Under the pieces are notes generated by a model. That model saw nothing but the letters and a program-made list of their open reading frames with translations, had not been told where the DNA came from and did not search any database. From Williamsia maris (GTDB lineage: Bacteria; Actinomycetota; Actinomycetes; Mycobacteriales; Mycobacteriaceae), in NCBI RefSeq assembly GCF_024171815.1, contig NZ_JAMTCJ010000002.1, positions 744,001 to 808,000 of the forward strand: a DNA stretch of 64,000 nt. Direction: 5' to 3'. The position numbers and the translations under genes are program-made. This document shows positions 24,482 through 33,533 of this stretch, piece after piece. How positions within the stretch are numbered: the stretch's first letter is position 1; the number at the start of each line of letters is the position of its first letter.

Positions 24482-27400
24482 TCAGTAGCGGATCGGCGAC
24501 GGACTCCACAGTCCGGATCGGGTGGCGGTACCGAGTTCCAGCTGCGCAAGCCGGGTCGTGTCGTTGAACGGCTCGTACCGCAGGAGCGAGCCCCAGTCCC
24601 GACCGATGTCGTTGGTCAGATAGCTCGGGACGGTGGTCGAGTCGAGTGCGACCTCGATCCAGCCCAGCGGTCCGCCGCCGAACGAGTCCTGCCACGCCGA
24701 GACGGCCGCGGAGAGGTCGGCGCCGGGCATGATCCGCCACTGCGGGATCTCGGCCACGCCGTCACGGTGGTCGAACGGCCGCTGGCACGGGAACGCCAAC
24801 CCGGAGGTCCAGTCGATCTGGACCGGTGCGGAATCGCCGACCAGTGACTGCAGGGTCTCCAACTTCGGCACCCGGGGCGGGCTGACGACGATGAAGCGGT
24901 CCGAGGCCAGGTTCTCGTCCTTGGCGACGATGCGCACGGCCGTGGTGTCGGCCGGGAACGAGCTGCGGTAGACCCGCAGGTTCCTCCAGGACGGGCTCGG
25001 CCCGGGATCGATCATCTCGACCTCACCCGCTGAGGTGAAGTCGGTGTCGCGGCTGGTGCCGTCGGACCGGACGGGGTCGGTGCTGTACTCGAGCTTCAGG
25101 TCCTTGCCGTCGTAACTGCCCGCGACGGCCATCGTCACCAGCGGTGTGTTCGACGTCTTTGCGGGCAGTCGGTACCAGGACGAGGTCAGTCGCGCCGGCA
25201 CCTGGTCGGTGGACGAGTAGCTGCCGAGGACCGGGGTGGTGGCGGGGTCGAGGCCGAACGGCAGTTTCGCGGTGCTGCCGTTGACGCCCGGCTGGTCGTT
25301 CTCGCCGCCACCGGTTCCGCCGGTGTTGTTGGTCAGCACGTCGGGGGACGCGGCCACGTTCGAGCTCAGCACGCCCAGCGAGTCGGCGCTCGCCGCGGAA
25401 TCGAGCGTCATCGGCAGGCCGTTGGGGGTGAACCCACTGGTCAGGGCCGGGCTCTCCTCGGTGCCGGCGGGGGCCGGTCCGGCGAGGGGGTCGGGACTGC
25501 GCCGATCGATCGGCGTGAGCAGGCCCGCGTTCGGGTCCGGTTCGACGAGGACCTTGTCGGCCATCGAGCACGGCTTGCCCGCGAGCGCGTCGAGGTTCGA
25601 CGTCGGCACGGAGAACGAACCGCTCTGGTTGATGCCGGACACGGCGGCGGTGGAGATCTCGAAGACCACCAGCAGCAGACCGATCACCAACAGCGGGGCT
25701 CCGCGGACGCTGCGCCACCCGGCGGGGGCCGGCCGCTCGGCCGCGGGTGCGCGGTAGGGGTCGCGGAGGTGGAACCACCCGGCGAGGACCAGCGTCAGGA
25801 CGCTGGCGTAGAGCAGCAGGCTGCCCAGGGCCACACCGAGGCGAACCGGCTGCGAGCCGTAGGGCACGCCGTAGTTGGAGATGTAGAAGTACGCGTTCGG
25901 GCCGGTGAACGACAGACCCGTCACGAACAAGATGAGAGCGGTCACCAGGGTGCGGTTGCGCCGCGACCGCATCGCGTGAGCGCTCATCGAGATCACGGCG
26001 ATGGCGGCCAGGGCCGCGGCCAGTCCGGCGAACACACCGAAGTGGTGCGTCCACTTGGTGGGCGTGAACATCAGGAACACCAGCGACGCGAACGTGATCC
26101 CGACGATGCGGCGGGTCGGGCCCACGGCGGTGCCGGGAATCCGGTTCTTGCGGAACAGCATCGTGGCCGAGACGAGCAGACCGACGAACATGATCAGCAC
26201 CGCGAAGCGGCGGCCGACCGAACCGTTGGCCGAGAACTCGAACAGCGCGGAGTAGCGGTTGATCTCGTTGTACCAGCTCAGCGACGGTCCCAGCGCGGTC
26301 TTCATCTTCGACGCCTGCACGAACGCGGTGAGCGTCAGATTTGAGAAGACCACGAAGATGACGAACGTGCCCGCGGCGAGCACCGGGGCGATCATCGCCA
26401 GATAGGCGAGGAGTCTCCCGCGGGAGAACGCCCCCGATTCCTTCGGGTCACCCTGGATCACCTTGCTGCGCTTGATGATCGACATCACCATCGGCCGCCC
26501 GCCCGCGATGAGGGCGGCGACGGCCATCAGGCCCGTCGGACCGGCGGCGAGGCTGAACGCGCCCACGGTGCAGGCGATGGCGGCGGGCAACGTGCGCCCG
26601 GTGGCGATGGCGCGCTCGACCGAGCACCAGGTCAGCAGCGCGCCGAGGCAGATGATCGGCTCGGGGCGCAGGCCGTTGTTGAAGGGGAACCACGACGCCA
26701 TGAACACGAACGCTGCGGTCCACGGGACGAGGCGGTTGGTGATGGCCGCGCGGCCGAGGCGGGGGAGGATCTCGTGGGAGATGATGAGCCACACCAGGAT
26801 CCCGCACAGCAGCGCGGGCAGACGCATCCACGGGCTGGCGGTGGTGACGTGGGCCAGCCAGCCGAAGACCTGGTAGTACCAGCCGAACGGGGCCTCCGGC
26901 GCGCCGTACCAGCGGTAGTAGTTGGCCGTGTAGTGCGCGTGCTCGGCCACCCGCGACATCGTCAGCAGGTAACCGTCGTCGGAGGTGTTCGCGCCGACGA
27001 AGTGCCAGACGATCAGACCGCCGACGACGACCGCGTCGCGCGGGTTGAACCGCCACCAGCGGGCGGGCAGGAACCGGCGGTGTCGGCGGCCGTCGGTGCC
27101 GTCGAGGATGCTCAACGCCGCCAGCGCCACCAGGGTCGCGATGACGCCGACGATGATCGCCGTCCACTTGATGACCGTCGAACCGGTGGAGTAACGCGAA
27201 TCGATGGTCGCGTGTGCCGTGAGGCCGTCCACCTGACCCGCGGTGGTGGTCAGGTCGGTGTAGATGCCGGTGAGCTGTGGTCGCTGGTCACCGTCGGAGG
27301 TCGCACCGGTCAGCGGCGCGCCGTCCTCGTCGGTCATGCCGACGAACGTGGCGGTGACCGCGTCGGAGGTGGCGGTGACGTCGATGCTCCTGCAGTTCTG

Positions 27401-27886
27401 CGACTGGATCTGTGCCAGCGACGCGCTCACGAGCGGGACGTTGCGGACCACGACCTCCACCGACCGCTGGGCCGGCGGATCGGTGGCCTGGCCGGTCGTG
27501 CGGATGAAGAGACCGCGTTCGACGGCCTTGGGGGCGTCCTTGGGCGTCGTGGACACCAGGACGGACTGCCCGGGGCTGCTGAGCTGACCGATGGCCGAGC
27601 ACGGCACCGACACCTCGACGTCGATGGGGACGTAGCTGATGAGCGGCGCGGAGACCGACCCGATCTGCTGCGTCGACGAGGTCACCTGCGGCCAGTTGAT
27701 CTGGGCGGTGGTCTGCTTCACGGGCAGCAGCGGGGTGGCCAGGGCCAGGACGAAGCCGAGCAACCCGGCGACGATGGCGACGATCTTGGCGATGCGGATC
27801 CGGTCCGGCCGCGACCGTGGTGCGCGCTCGGGGGTGTCCGTGGGAACGGATGCGCCCGTCACGGGCCTGCTGGGGTCATCGGGCAC
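24482..27886 (-). CDS. embC: EmbC arabinosyltransferase (lipoarabinomannan-type)
   Basis: First gene of the emb operon (1134 aa). EmbC in mycobacteria polymerises the arabinan of lipoarabinomannan. Diagnostic similarity: [14 protein letters not shown] and [13 protein letters not shown] in the first extracellular domain, [11 protein letters not shown], GRPxxR helices, [19 protein letters not shown], and the end [16 protein letters not shown]. Catalytic loop [10 protein letters not shown] has Asp303/Asp304; the residue equivalent to EmbB Met306 is Met. The GTG start at 27886 has no clear Shine-Dalgarno; a leader transcript is likely because aroQ diverges only 83 bp away. Disrupted synteny: aftA is not directly upstream. 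Confidence 0.95.
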   Translation of the reverse strand: MPDDPSRPVTGASVPTDTPERAPRSRPDRIRIAKIVAIVAGLLGFVLALATPLLPVKQTTAQINWPQVTSSTQQIGSVSAPLISYVPIDVEVSVPCSAIGQLSSPGQSVLVSTTPKDAPKAVERGLFIRTTGQATDPPAQRSVEVVVRNVPLVSASLAQIQSQNCRSIDVTATSDAVTATFVGMTDEDGAPLTGATSDGDQRPQLTGIYTDLTTTAGQVDGLTAHATIDSRYSTGSTVIKWTAIIVGVIATLVALAALSILDGTDGRRHRRFLPARWWRFNPRDAVVVGGLIVWHFVGANTSDDGYLLTMSRVAEHAHYTANYYRWYGAPEAPFGWYYQVFGWLAHVTTASPWMRLPALLCGILVWLIISHEILPRLGRAAITNRLVPWTAAFVFMASWFPFNNGLRPEPIICLGALLTWCSVERAIATGRTLPAAIACTVGAFSLAAGPTGLMAVAALIAGGRPMVMSIIKRSKVIQGDPKESGAFSRGRLLAYLAMIAPVLAAGTFVIFVVFSNLTLTAFVQASKMKTALGPSLSWYNEINRYSALFEFSANGSVGRRFAVLIMFVGLLVSATMLFRKNRIPGTAVGPTRRIVGITFASLVFLMFTPTKWTHHFGVFAGLAAALAAIAVISMSAHAMRSRRNRTLVTALILFVTGLSFTGPNAYFYISNYGVPYGSQPVRLGVALGSLLLYASVLTLVLAGWFHLRDPYRAPAAERPAPAGWRSVRGAPLLVIGLLLVVFEISTAAVSGINQSGSFSVPTSNLDALAGKPCSMADKVLVEPDPNAGLLTPIDRRSPDPLAGPAPAGTEESPALTSGFTPNGLPMTLDSAASADSLGVLSSNVAASPDVLTNNTGGTGGGENDQPGVNGSTAKLPFGLDPATTPVLGSYSSTDQVPARLTSSWYRLPAKTSNTPLVTMAVAGSYDGKDLKLEYSTDPVRSDGTSRDTDFTSAGEVEMIDPGPSPSWRNLRVYRSSFPADTTAVRIVAKDENLASDRFIVVSPPRVPKLETLQSLVGDSAPVQIDWTSGLAFPCQRPFDHRDGVAEIPQWRIMPGADLSAAVSAWQDSFGGGPLGWIEVALDSTTVPSYLTNDIGRDWGSLLRYEPFNDTTRLAQLELGTATRSGLWSPSPIRY

Positions 27887-27969
27887 AAACGATGATGTTA
27901 ACTACGAACCCTGTCCGGCGGGGTGTCCGGTCCCGTTGTTCTCGCGGTCCTCGTCCTAAGGTGAGCGTC

Positions 27970-28416
27970 ATGTCCACGCATCGGGTGTTGCTCCTCAACG
28001 GGCCCAACCTCAACATGCTCGGGGTTCGGCAGCCCGAGGTCTACGGCGCCGCCTCGCTGGCCGACGTCGTGGCACTGGCCGAGCGCACGGCGTCCGAGCT
28101 GGGACTGACCGTCTCGGCGCGGCAGACCAACCACGAGGGCGAGATGCTCGACTGGATCCACGCGGCCCGCGGGGAGTTCGACGCGATCGTGATCAACCCG
28201 GGTGCGTGGACGCACACGTCGGTGGCGTTGCGCGATGCGTTGGTGATCCCCGACGTGCCGGTGATCGAGGTGCACATCAGCAATGTGCACGCGCGTGAGG
28301 AGTTCCGCCACACCTCGTACGTGTCGGGCATCGCCGCCGCGGTCATCGCCGGCTGCGGGGTGCAGGGATACGACTTCGCGCTGCGCAGGGTCGCGCAGCT
28401 GCTCGCCGACGAGTGA
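27970..28416 (+). CDS. aroQ: type II 3-dehydroquinate dehydratase
   Basis: Third step of the shikimate pathway: dehydration of 3-dehydroquinate. The 148-aa length and motifs are typical: [20 protein letters not shown] (Tyr and Arg of the active site), [31 protein letters not shown] and [17 protein letters not shown] (catalytic His). ATG 27970 follows an AAGGTGAG ribosome site at 27958-27965. An upstream GTG at 27961 is in frame but overlaps that site. It is divergent from embC with an 83-bp shared regulatory region, and stands apart from other aro genes. Cytoplasmic dodecamer in the family. Confidence 0.95.
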   Translation: MSTHRVLLLNGPNLNMLGVRQPEVYGAASLADVVALAERTASELGLTVSARQTNHEGEMLDWIHAARGEFDAIVINPGAWTHTSVALRDALVIPDVPVIEVHISNVHAREEFRHTSYVSGIAAAVIAGCGVQGYDFALRRVAQLLADE

Positions 28417-28674
28417 TCTCAGTCACAAGCGCTGCGAACGACCGGGGCCCGTTGACCTGCCACGCGTCTCGTCCTCAAGGATGAAATGTGCACCAATCGG
28501 TCCTGTTCAGCCGTTGTTTGCCGAGGCGTGATGGGTGGGATACCCCGCATCCTCCGTTAGTATTTCTCGCAATGCTGTCCAGATGGGCAGTTCTGCGGCG
28601 GTGCGAGCGAACCGGCCGCCACCTGGACGACCAGGTGAACCGGTGATCTGGAGGACCGATGCGGGAGCCACGTC

Positions 28675-29574
28675 ATGTCGACCGCTGATACCTCGCGCGA
28701 TCTGACGGATCCCTCGTCGGAGTCTGCGAAGACCACCGCGTCCACCGGTGACGACGCCCGGCTGCGCGCTCTCGAGTCCGATCTGGCCCGTTCCCGCTTC
28801 AACGTGCTGTCGACCGTCGTGAAGTACATGTCGCAGCCGCGATGGTGGGTCGAGCTGCTCCTCATCGGCGGGCTGTACGCGATCTATTCGGCCATCCGCA
28901 ACAGTGTCGGCGAGGTCGCCGACAAGGCCTTCGCCAACGGCTATGAGCTCCTGCGCATCGAGGACGCCTGGCACATCGCGTTGGAGCGCCCGCTCAACGA
29001 CTGGGTGCACCACACCCCGATCGTCGCCGACGTGGTCGCGCTGCAGTACGCGACGTTGCACTTCATCGTGACCCCGGGCGTACTCATCTGGCTGTTCTTC
29101 CGCCGAAAGCCGCACTACCGCAAGGTCAGTGCCGTGCTGATCACCACCACGGTGCTCGCCTTGATCGGCTTCTACTGGTACCCGACGGCACCGCCCCGGC
29201 TGCTCACCACCGAGGGCTTCGTCGACATCATGAGCCAGACCGCGTCGTGGGGATGGTGGCCGGAATCGGGCACCCCCGGCTCCGACGCGATCTCCAACCA
29301 GTACGCGGCCATGCCGTCGCTGCACTGCGCGTGGGCGGCCTGGTGCGGACTGACGCTGTTCTTCCTCGCGCGTCGGATGTGGGTGCGCATCCTCGGCCTC
29401 ATCTATCCGTTCACCACGTTCTTCGTCGTGATGGGCTCGGGGAACCACTTCATCCTCGACGTCCTCGCAGGCCTGGCCACATTGGCTGCGGGCGCGAGCA
29501 TCGTGTTCGGTGTCCGATGGTTGTGGATCGCACGAGTCCGACGCAGACGTGCGGGTGCGGCGACGCTCGAATGA
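28675..29574 (+). CDS. PAP2-type integral membrane phosphatase/phosphotransferase
   Basis: 299 aa: a charged N-terminal 55 residues, then about six transmembrane helices. It carries the PAP2_3 signature of inositol-phosphoceramide-synthase-like enzymes: NQYAAMPSLHCAWAAW (catalytic His) and GSGNHFILDVLAG (His and Asp). Such enzymes act on lipid phosphates at the outer face of the membrane. GGGAG at 28663-28667 supports ATG 28675. The stop overlaps the next gene by 4 bp (ATGA). Position between the two arabinan blocks suggests a role with polyprenyl-phosphate or phosphoinositol lipids, but that is only contextual. Confidence 0.82.
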   Translation: MSTADTSRDLTDPSSESAKTTASTGDDARLRALESDLARSRFNVLSTVVKYMSQPRWWVELLLIGGLYAIYSAIRNSVGEVADKAFANGYELLRIEDAWHIALERPLNDWVHHTPIVADVVALQYATLHFIVTPGVLIWLFFRRKPHYRKVSAVLITTTVLALIGFYWYPTAPPRLLTTEGFVDIMSQTASWGWWPESGTPGSDAISNQYAAMPSLHCAWAAWCGLTLFFLARRMWVRILGLIYPFTTFFVVMGSGNHFILDVLAGLATLAAGASIVFGVRWLWIARVRRRRAGAATLE

Positions 29575-31145
29575 GCGTGGGGGTCGCCGCCGAGCAACGA
29601 CGCTGGCGGATGGCACTCCCACTGGCGGCGGCGGTGGTCGCGACCGTCGTCCTCTGGGCACTCAGTCCCACCCTCGGTGATCTCCAGGCGGCGATCGCCC
29701 GCGAGGAGGCCGCCCGTTCCGGCGTCGGTCTGGGCTACTGGTTCGGCTGGTACGGCGGGGTCTCGCCGGGCAGCTATTCGCTGATCGTTCCCGCCATCTC
29801 CGCGATCACCGGATCGTTGGCGCTGCTGGCCATCGCGACCCTGGCCATCGCGGTCATGGCGTACCCGTTGTCGCGCAACGCGACCCGGCCCACGCTGCTC
29901 ACCTGGGCCATCGTCATCGCAGCGGTCCTCAACATGATGTCCGGCCGCGTGGCCTTCGCCGTCGGGGCGGCGATCGCACTGGCCGCCGTCCTGCTCCTGC
30001 AGCACGGACGACTGACCCTGTGCGCCGTGGTCCTGGTGGTCTCCGGTCTGGCCAGCCCCCTCGCCCCGGCGTTCGTCGGTCTCGCCGCCGTACCGTTCCT
30101 GCTCGGCGCGTATCGATCTCGCGCGGTGTGGAGTGTTCTCGTCGGAGCGGCCCTCGGGGTCATCGTCCCGTTCGCGTTGTTCGGTGCGCCTGGTGCACAG
30201 GGTTTTCCGTGGACGACGCTGTTCTGGGCTTTGCTCATCGGTGTCGGGGCAGGCATCGCGTTGACGTCGCCGCCCGAGCGCTGGATCGCGCCTCTCGCCA
30301 TGGTCGCCGCGATCGTGGTCTTCGCCATCCCGAACGGGGTCGGGTCCAACCTGAGCCGCTTCTTCTGTCTCATACTGCCGTGTCTGTGTCTGTACTTCTC
30401 GCGGAAGTCGTTGCTGGTGGTGTTGATCGCGCTCGTGCCGGCGGTCAGTTATGCCGGGTTCGTGGCCGTCGCCGACCAGGTGGCCGTCGCCGACGCCGGT
30501 GACACCGAGAAGAACTACGAGCCGCTGCGCCTGGCGCTGCTGCGTGGGCCAGGGTTGGTCAACCACCGCGTGGAGCTGGTCGACGCGGGGACGCACGCCG
30601 GGTCGCACGAGCTCGGGTCGCTGGTGAAACTGGCCCGCGGGTGGGAGAACCAGTCGGACTCCCGGTTCAACCCGATCTTCTACGACCAGGACGCGCTCAC
30701 CCCGACGTCGTACCGAACCTGGTTGCGCGACAACGCCGTGTCCTATGTCGCCGTCTCCGACACCCCGCTGCGACAGGGCAAGAAGGAAGCGGCGCTGGTC
30801 AATTCGGGGCTGCCGTATCTGAGCGAGGTCTGGTCCAACGACGAGTGGACGCTCTATCGGGTCGCGAACCCGGCAACCATCGTCGCGCCCCCGTTGCGGT
30901 TGGTCACCGACACCCCGTCGACGATGGTGGTCGATGTCCCCGACACCGCCGCGCACCCGATTCAGATCCGTCCCAACCGCTACCTCGTGGCCCGCAGCAT
31001 CACCGATCCGACGATGACGGCGTGCATCGATCAGACCCCGGACGGGTGGATCACCGTGCAGGCACCGACCCCGGGCACCTACACCCTCGAGGGCCCGTTG
31101 AGCGTCCGCGGCGTACTCGCCGAGCAGTCGCCCAGCTGCCGCTGA
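29571..31145 (+). CDS. polytopic membrane protein with extracytoplasmic C-terminal domain, GT-C-like
   Basis: 524 aa with roughly ten transmembrane helices up to about residue 305, then a soluble outer domain (from YEPLRLALLRGPG) containing NPIFYDQDALTPTSYRTWL. The layout (short loop with WFGWYGGVSPGSYSL after the first helix, helical bundle, C-terminal domain) resembles GT-C glycosyltransferase-like proteins of actinobacteria, yet no classic DxD/DDx catalytic pair is clear in the first loop. I cannot name it. ATG 29571 overlaps the PAP2 gene by 4 bp, so both are translated together and probably act on the same lipid substrate. Confidence 0.7.
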   Translation: MSVGVAAEQRRWRMALPLAAAVVATVVLWALSPTLGDLQAAIAREEAARSGVGLGYWFGWYGGVSPGSYSLIVPAISAITGSLALLAIATLAIAVMAYPLSRNATRPTLLTWAIVIAAVLNMMSGRVAFAVGAAIALAAVLLLQHGRLTLCAVVLVVSGLASPLAPAFVGLAAVPFLLGAYRSRAVWSVLVGAALGVIVPFALFGAPGAQGFPWTTLFWALLIGVGAGIALTSPPERWIAPLAMVAAIVVFAIPNGVGSNLSRFFCLILPCLCLYFSRKSLLVVLIALVPAVSYAGFVAVADQVAVADAGDTEKNYEPLRLALLRGPGLVNHRVELVDAGTHAGSHELGSLVKLARGWENQSDSRFNPIFYDQDALTPTSYRTWLRDNAVSYVAVSDTPLRQGKKEAALVNSGLPYLSEVWSNDEWTLYRVANPATIVAPPLRLVTDTPSTMVVDVPDTAAHPIQIRPNRYLVARSITDPTMTACIDQTPDGWITVQAPTPGTYTLEGPLSVRGVLAEQSPSCR

Positions 31146-31181
31146 CCGCACTGACGCACGCGACTGACTAGCGTCGTGTGT

Positions 31182-31580
31182 ATGCGTCTTGGATTCCGTC
31201 ACCGTATGCCCACCGTCGACCTGGCCATCGCCGCGCCGTCGAGCGCGGTGTGGGACGTCCTGGTCGACCTGGACGCCTGGCCGGTGTGGGGTCCGACGGT
31301 GGCGGGGGCGACCCTGGACACCCCGGGACCGTTCGCCTCCGGTACGCGGGGCAAGGTCATCACCGCGGTCGGGGTCCCGTTGCCGTTCGAGATCACCGAG
31401 TTCATCGACGGCCGTGTGTGGGCGTGGCGCGTGCTCGGGGTCCCCGCGACCCGGCACGAGGTCATCCCGGTGCGCGACGGCTGCGTCCTCAGTTTCGGTG
31501 TGCCGATCTGGGCGCCGGCCTACCTGAGCGTCATGGCTCTGGCGCTGCCGCGTATCGAGCGTCTCGCGCTGGAACGCTAG
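31182..31580 (+). CDS. SRPBCC-family (START/polyketide-cyclase-like) protein
   Basis: 132 aa with the helix-grip pattern: VDLAIAAPSSAVWDVLVDLDAWPVWGP at the start, a central strand pair (GVPLPFEITEFIDGRVWAW) and a C-terminal helix. The fold binds hydrophobic ligands; the ligand is unknown. An internal ATG at 31206 is a possible start. It follows the membrane pair after 36 bp and could be part of that transcript. Its stop TAG is shared with the convergent gene (CTAG overlap at 31577-31580). Confidence 0.75.
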   Translation: MRLGFRHRMPTVDLAIAAPSSAVWDVLVDLDAWPVWGPTVAGATLDTPGPFASGTRGKVITAVGVPLPFEITEFIDGRVWAWRVLGVPATRHEVIPVRDGCVLSFGVPIWAPAYLSVMALALPRIERLALER

Positions 31581-32095
31581 ATCCGATCGCCGCCGCGGGC
31601 GTAGGTCGGATCGTCCGGCGTGAACCACGAGTCCAGCGGCATCAGCTTGAGCCACGCGTCGACCGACTGCGGATCGTAGAAAGCCGCCACGGCAGGGTCG
31701 TTCATCAGTCCGGCGACGACCGCGGTCCACTCGCCGTCGCGAGGATCGGGATCCATTCGGGCGACGTCGTCACCGATCTCGCCGGTGGCGTGGGCCTCGG
31801 CGGCGTCGGCGATGATCAGTCGCAGCGCCAGTTGCTCCGCCGTCGTGCGCGGATGCGGGAGCTCTCCGGCCTCGAGATCGGTGGCCAGATCGGCGAACGA
31901 GCGCGCGACCATCCGACGCCAGGCCGCGTCCTGGCCGTACGTGCACGGTGGTAACCGGTCGAACAGATACCACCAGCCGCCCACGGTGACCGGATCGCCG
32001 CCGCGCTCGTCGATGTCGTCGACAGCACGCGCATGGTTGGCCCAGGAGTGATCCAGGAGCAACCGACGCTGCCGATCCGTCAGCGCAGAGATCAT
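31577..32095 (-). CDS. uncharacterised 172-aa protein
   Basis: No family recognised. The product is mostly alpha-helical and acidic, without signal peptide or membrane segment. Conserved-looking parts are GGWWYLFDRLPPCTYGQDAAW near the middle of the first half and DSWFTPDDPTYARGGD at the end; Trp and His content is high. ATG 32095 overlaps the stop of the upstream gene by 4 bp (ATGA), indicating coupling with that gene and probably with the AurF-type diiron protein before it. Good third-position GC supports real coding. Confidence 0.65.
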   Translation of the reverse strand: MISALTDRQRRLLLDHSWANHARAVDDIDERGGDPVTVGGWWYLFDRLPPCTYGQDAAWRRMVARSFADLATDLEAGELPHPRTTAEQLALRLIIADAAEAHATGEIGDDVARMDPDPRDGEWTAVVAGLMNDPAVAAFYDPQSVDAWLKLMPLDSWFTPDDPTYARGGDRI

Positions 32096-32496
32096 CGAGC
32101 CGTTCGGGCGCGCGAGGGTGCTGACCTCTTCGTGCGCGCGTCGGGTGCCGGCCGGACCCTGGCGCGACCGTAGGGGCCGAGCTCACGTGGGGCCGGTTCG
32201 ACGGTGCGGCACACGGCGTTCCACGCCTGCTCGACCTGGACCAGGGCCTGGTCGAGCCGACCCAGCGCGACGAGATGCTGGGACGCGACCTCGTCGGTGC
32301 GGAACGGCTCGTCGGGCGAGTTCGGGAACACCGGTGCGCCGGCCCCCGTCAGCAGACAATCGCAGGACACCGCGGCGATCTCGCCACGCATCAACGCGAT
32401 CACGTCGGCCCATGACTTGTTGACGATGGTGTCCAACCGATGGGCGTTCCGGTCGGCGTCACCGGACCTCGACGGCTGGTTCACAGCGGCCCCCAC
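32092..32496 (-). CDS. uncharacterised 134-aa protein
   Basis: Not recognised. Helical N-terminal part with WADVIALMRGEIAAVSCDC and a helix reading LDQALVQVEQAWNAVCRTV; the C-terminal 35 residues are Arg/Pro/Ala-rich and probably disordered. Three or four Cys residues are present. It begins 4 bp after the stop of the diiron oxygenase gene and ends in an ATGA overlap with the next gene, so it belongs to a three-gene unit. No function can be proposed from sequence. Confidence 0.55.
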   Translation of the reverse strand: MGAAVNQPSRSGDADRNAHRLDTIVNKSWADVIALMRGEIAAVSCDCLLTGAGAPVFPNSPDEPFRTDEVASQHLVALGRLDQALVQVEQAWNAVCRTVEPAPRELGPYGRARVRPAPDARTKRSAPSRARTAR

Positions 32497-32500
32497 CGTC

Positions 32501-33418
32501 TCAGTAGAGGTTCGCGCGACGGTAGAAGAACGCCGCTGGGCGGGTGAGAAGCCCCACGCTGCTGAGGAATTCGATGAGGTGCACGCAGCTGCCGCGCATC
32601 ATCGAGTGGAAGTGCTTGTTGTTCTTCTTCGCCGACATCGCGCGCTTGCGGTCGAGTCCGGTGTTCGCGTAGACGTCGGGTGAGTGCAGGCTCGAGACGA
32701 TCACGAAGCCGGCGATGGCGATGATGAGCGCACTGATCTGCCGACGGATCCAGCCCACGTTCTTCATCGACTCGCGGACCTCCTCGCGAGCGAACTTCAT
32801 GTGCCGCGACTCCTCGAGAACGTGGATCTCGTTGATGGTGCGGACGAACGGCAGGACGCGGGGGTCGCTCATACAGCCGCGCTGGAGGACGTCGAGGACC
32901 TCCTCGGCGACGAGGATGCCGCCGTAGGCGACCTCGCCACGCGCGAACATCATGAAGCCCTTGCCGAGGAGTCCCACGAACTTCGACGGGCGGTAGGAGG
33001 TGCCGACCAATTTGTCGGAACCCTTGGCGAACATCAGCGAATGCCGCGCCTCGTCAGCGATCTCGATGAGCGACCACTGGAACTCGGGGGTGTGGTACTT
33101 GCCGAGGTACTGATCGCGGATGACCATCTCCTGCAGGATCATCTCGAACCAGATGCCGTTGGTGGCGACCGACGCCGACTCGTGGCGGGTCAGTTCGATG
33201 CGCTGTTCGAGGGGCATCTCCTCCCACAGCTCGGTGCCGTAGAGGGTGCACCACTCGGGGCTGCAGCCGTAGAGATCGGGGTCCATCGGCTGGTCCCAGT
33301 CGATCTCGGTCATCGCGTTGCGAGACAGGCGGGCCGCCGAGGCGATCAGCCGGTCGGAGACCTCCTGCGGGCCCTGATCGAGCCGTGTCTCTCCCATGCT
33401 TTCCGACGTCGCTGTCAT
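32501..33418 (-). CDS. AurF-type diiron oxygenase
   Basis: 305 aa resembling the AurF p-aminobenzoate N-oxygenase family (PF11583), ferritin-like diiron proteins. Helices carrying the expected ligands are ELTRHESASVATNGIWFEM, EIADEARHSLMF, ARGEVAYGGILVAEEVLD and HVLEESRHMKFAREE, giving the ExxxH/E pattern. A hydrophobic stretch (ISALIIAIAGFVIVSSL) near residue 235 suggests membrane contact. Start ATG 33418 is set by GGAGGT six bases upstream (33424-33429). Substrate unknown; the family includes amine N-oxygenases and alkane- or lipid-modifying enzymes. Confidence 0.85.
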   Translation of the reverse strand: MTATSESMGETRLDQGPQEVSDRLIASAARLSRNAMTEIDWDQPMDPDLYGCSPEWCTLYGTELWEEMPLEQRIELTRHESASVATNGIWFEMILQEMVIRDQYLGKYHTPEFQWSLIEIADEARHSLMFAKGSDKLVGTSYRPSKFVGLLGKGFMMFARGEVAYGGILVAEEVLDVLQRGCMSDPRVLPFVRTINEIHVLEESRHMKFAREEVRESMKNVGWIRRQISALIIAIAGFVIVSSLHSPDVYANTGLDRKRAMSAKKNNKHFHSMMRGSCVHLIEFLSSVGLLTRPAAFFYRRANLY

Positions 33419-33533
33419 CGTGCACCTCCAGACGATTCGACTATGACCGTTGTCACCATCGTTCATTGTCAAGGTACGCGCTGGGTGAACACTTGTAAAC
33501 AGTTCGTCGCGGTGGGTATGTGATCATTCGTCA

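Noticed and set aside
21063-24488. 1141-codon plus-strand frame opposite embA
   Set aside because: Antisense to embA along its length, Arg/Gly/Asp/Gln-rich, no recognisable fold.
29403-31730. 775-codon minus-strand frame opposite the PAP2-linked membrane protein
   Set aside because: Antisense shadow; the plus-strand frame has clear transmembrane periodicity and a coupled start.
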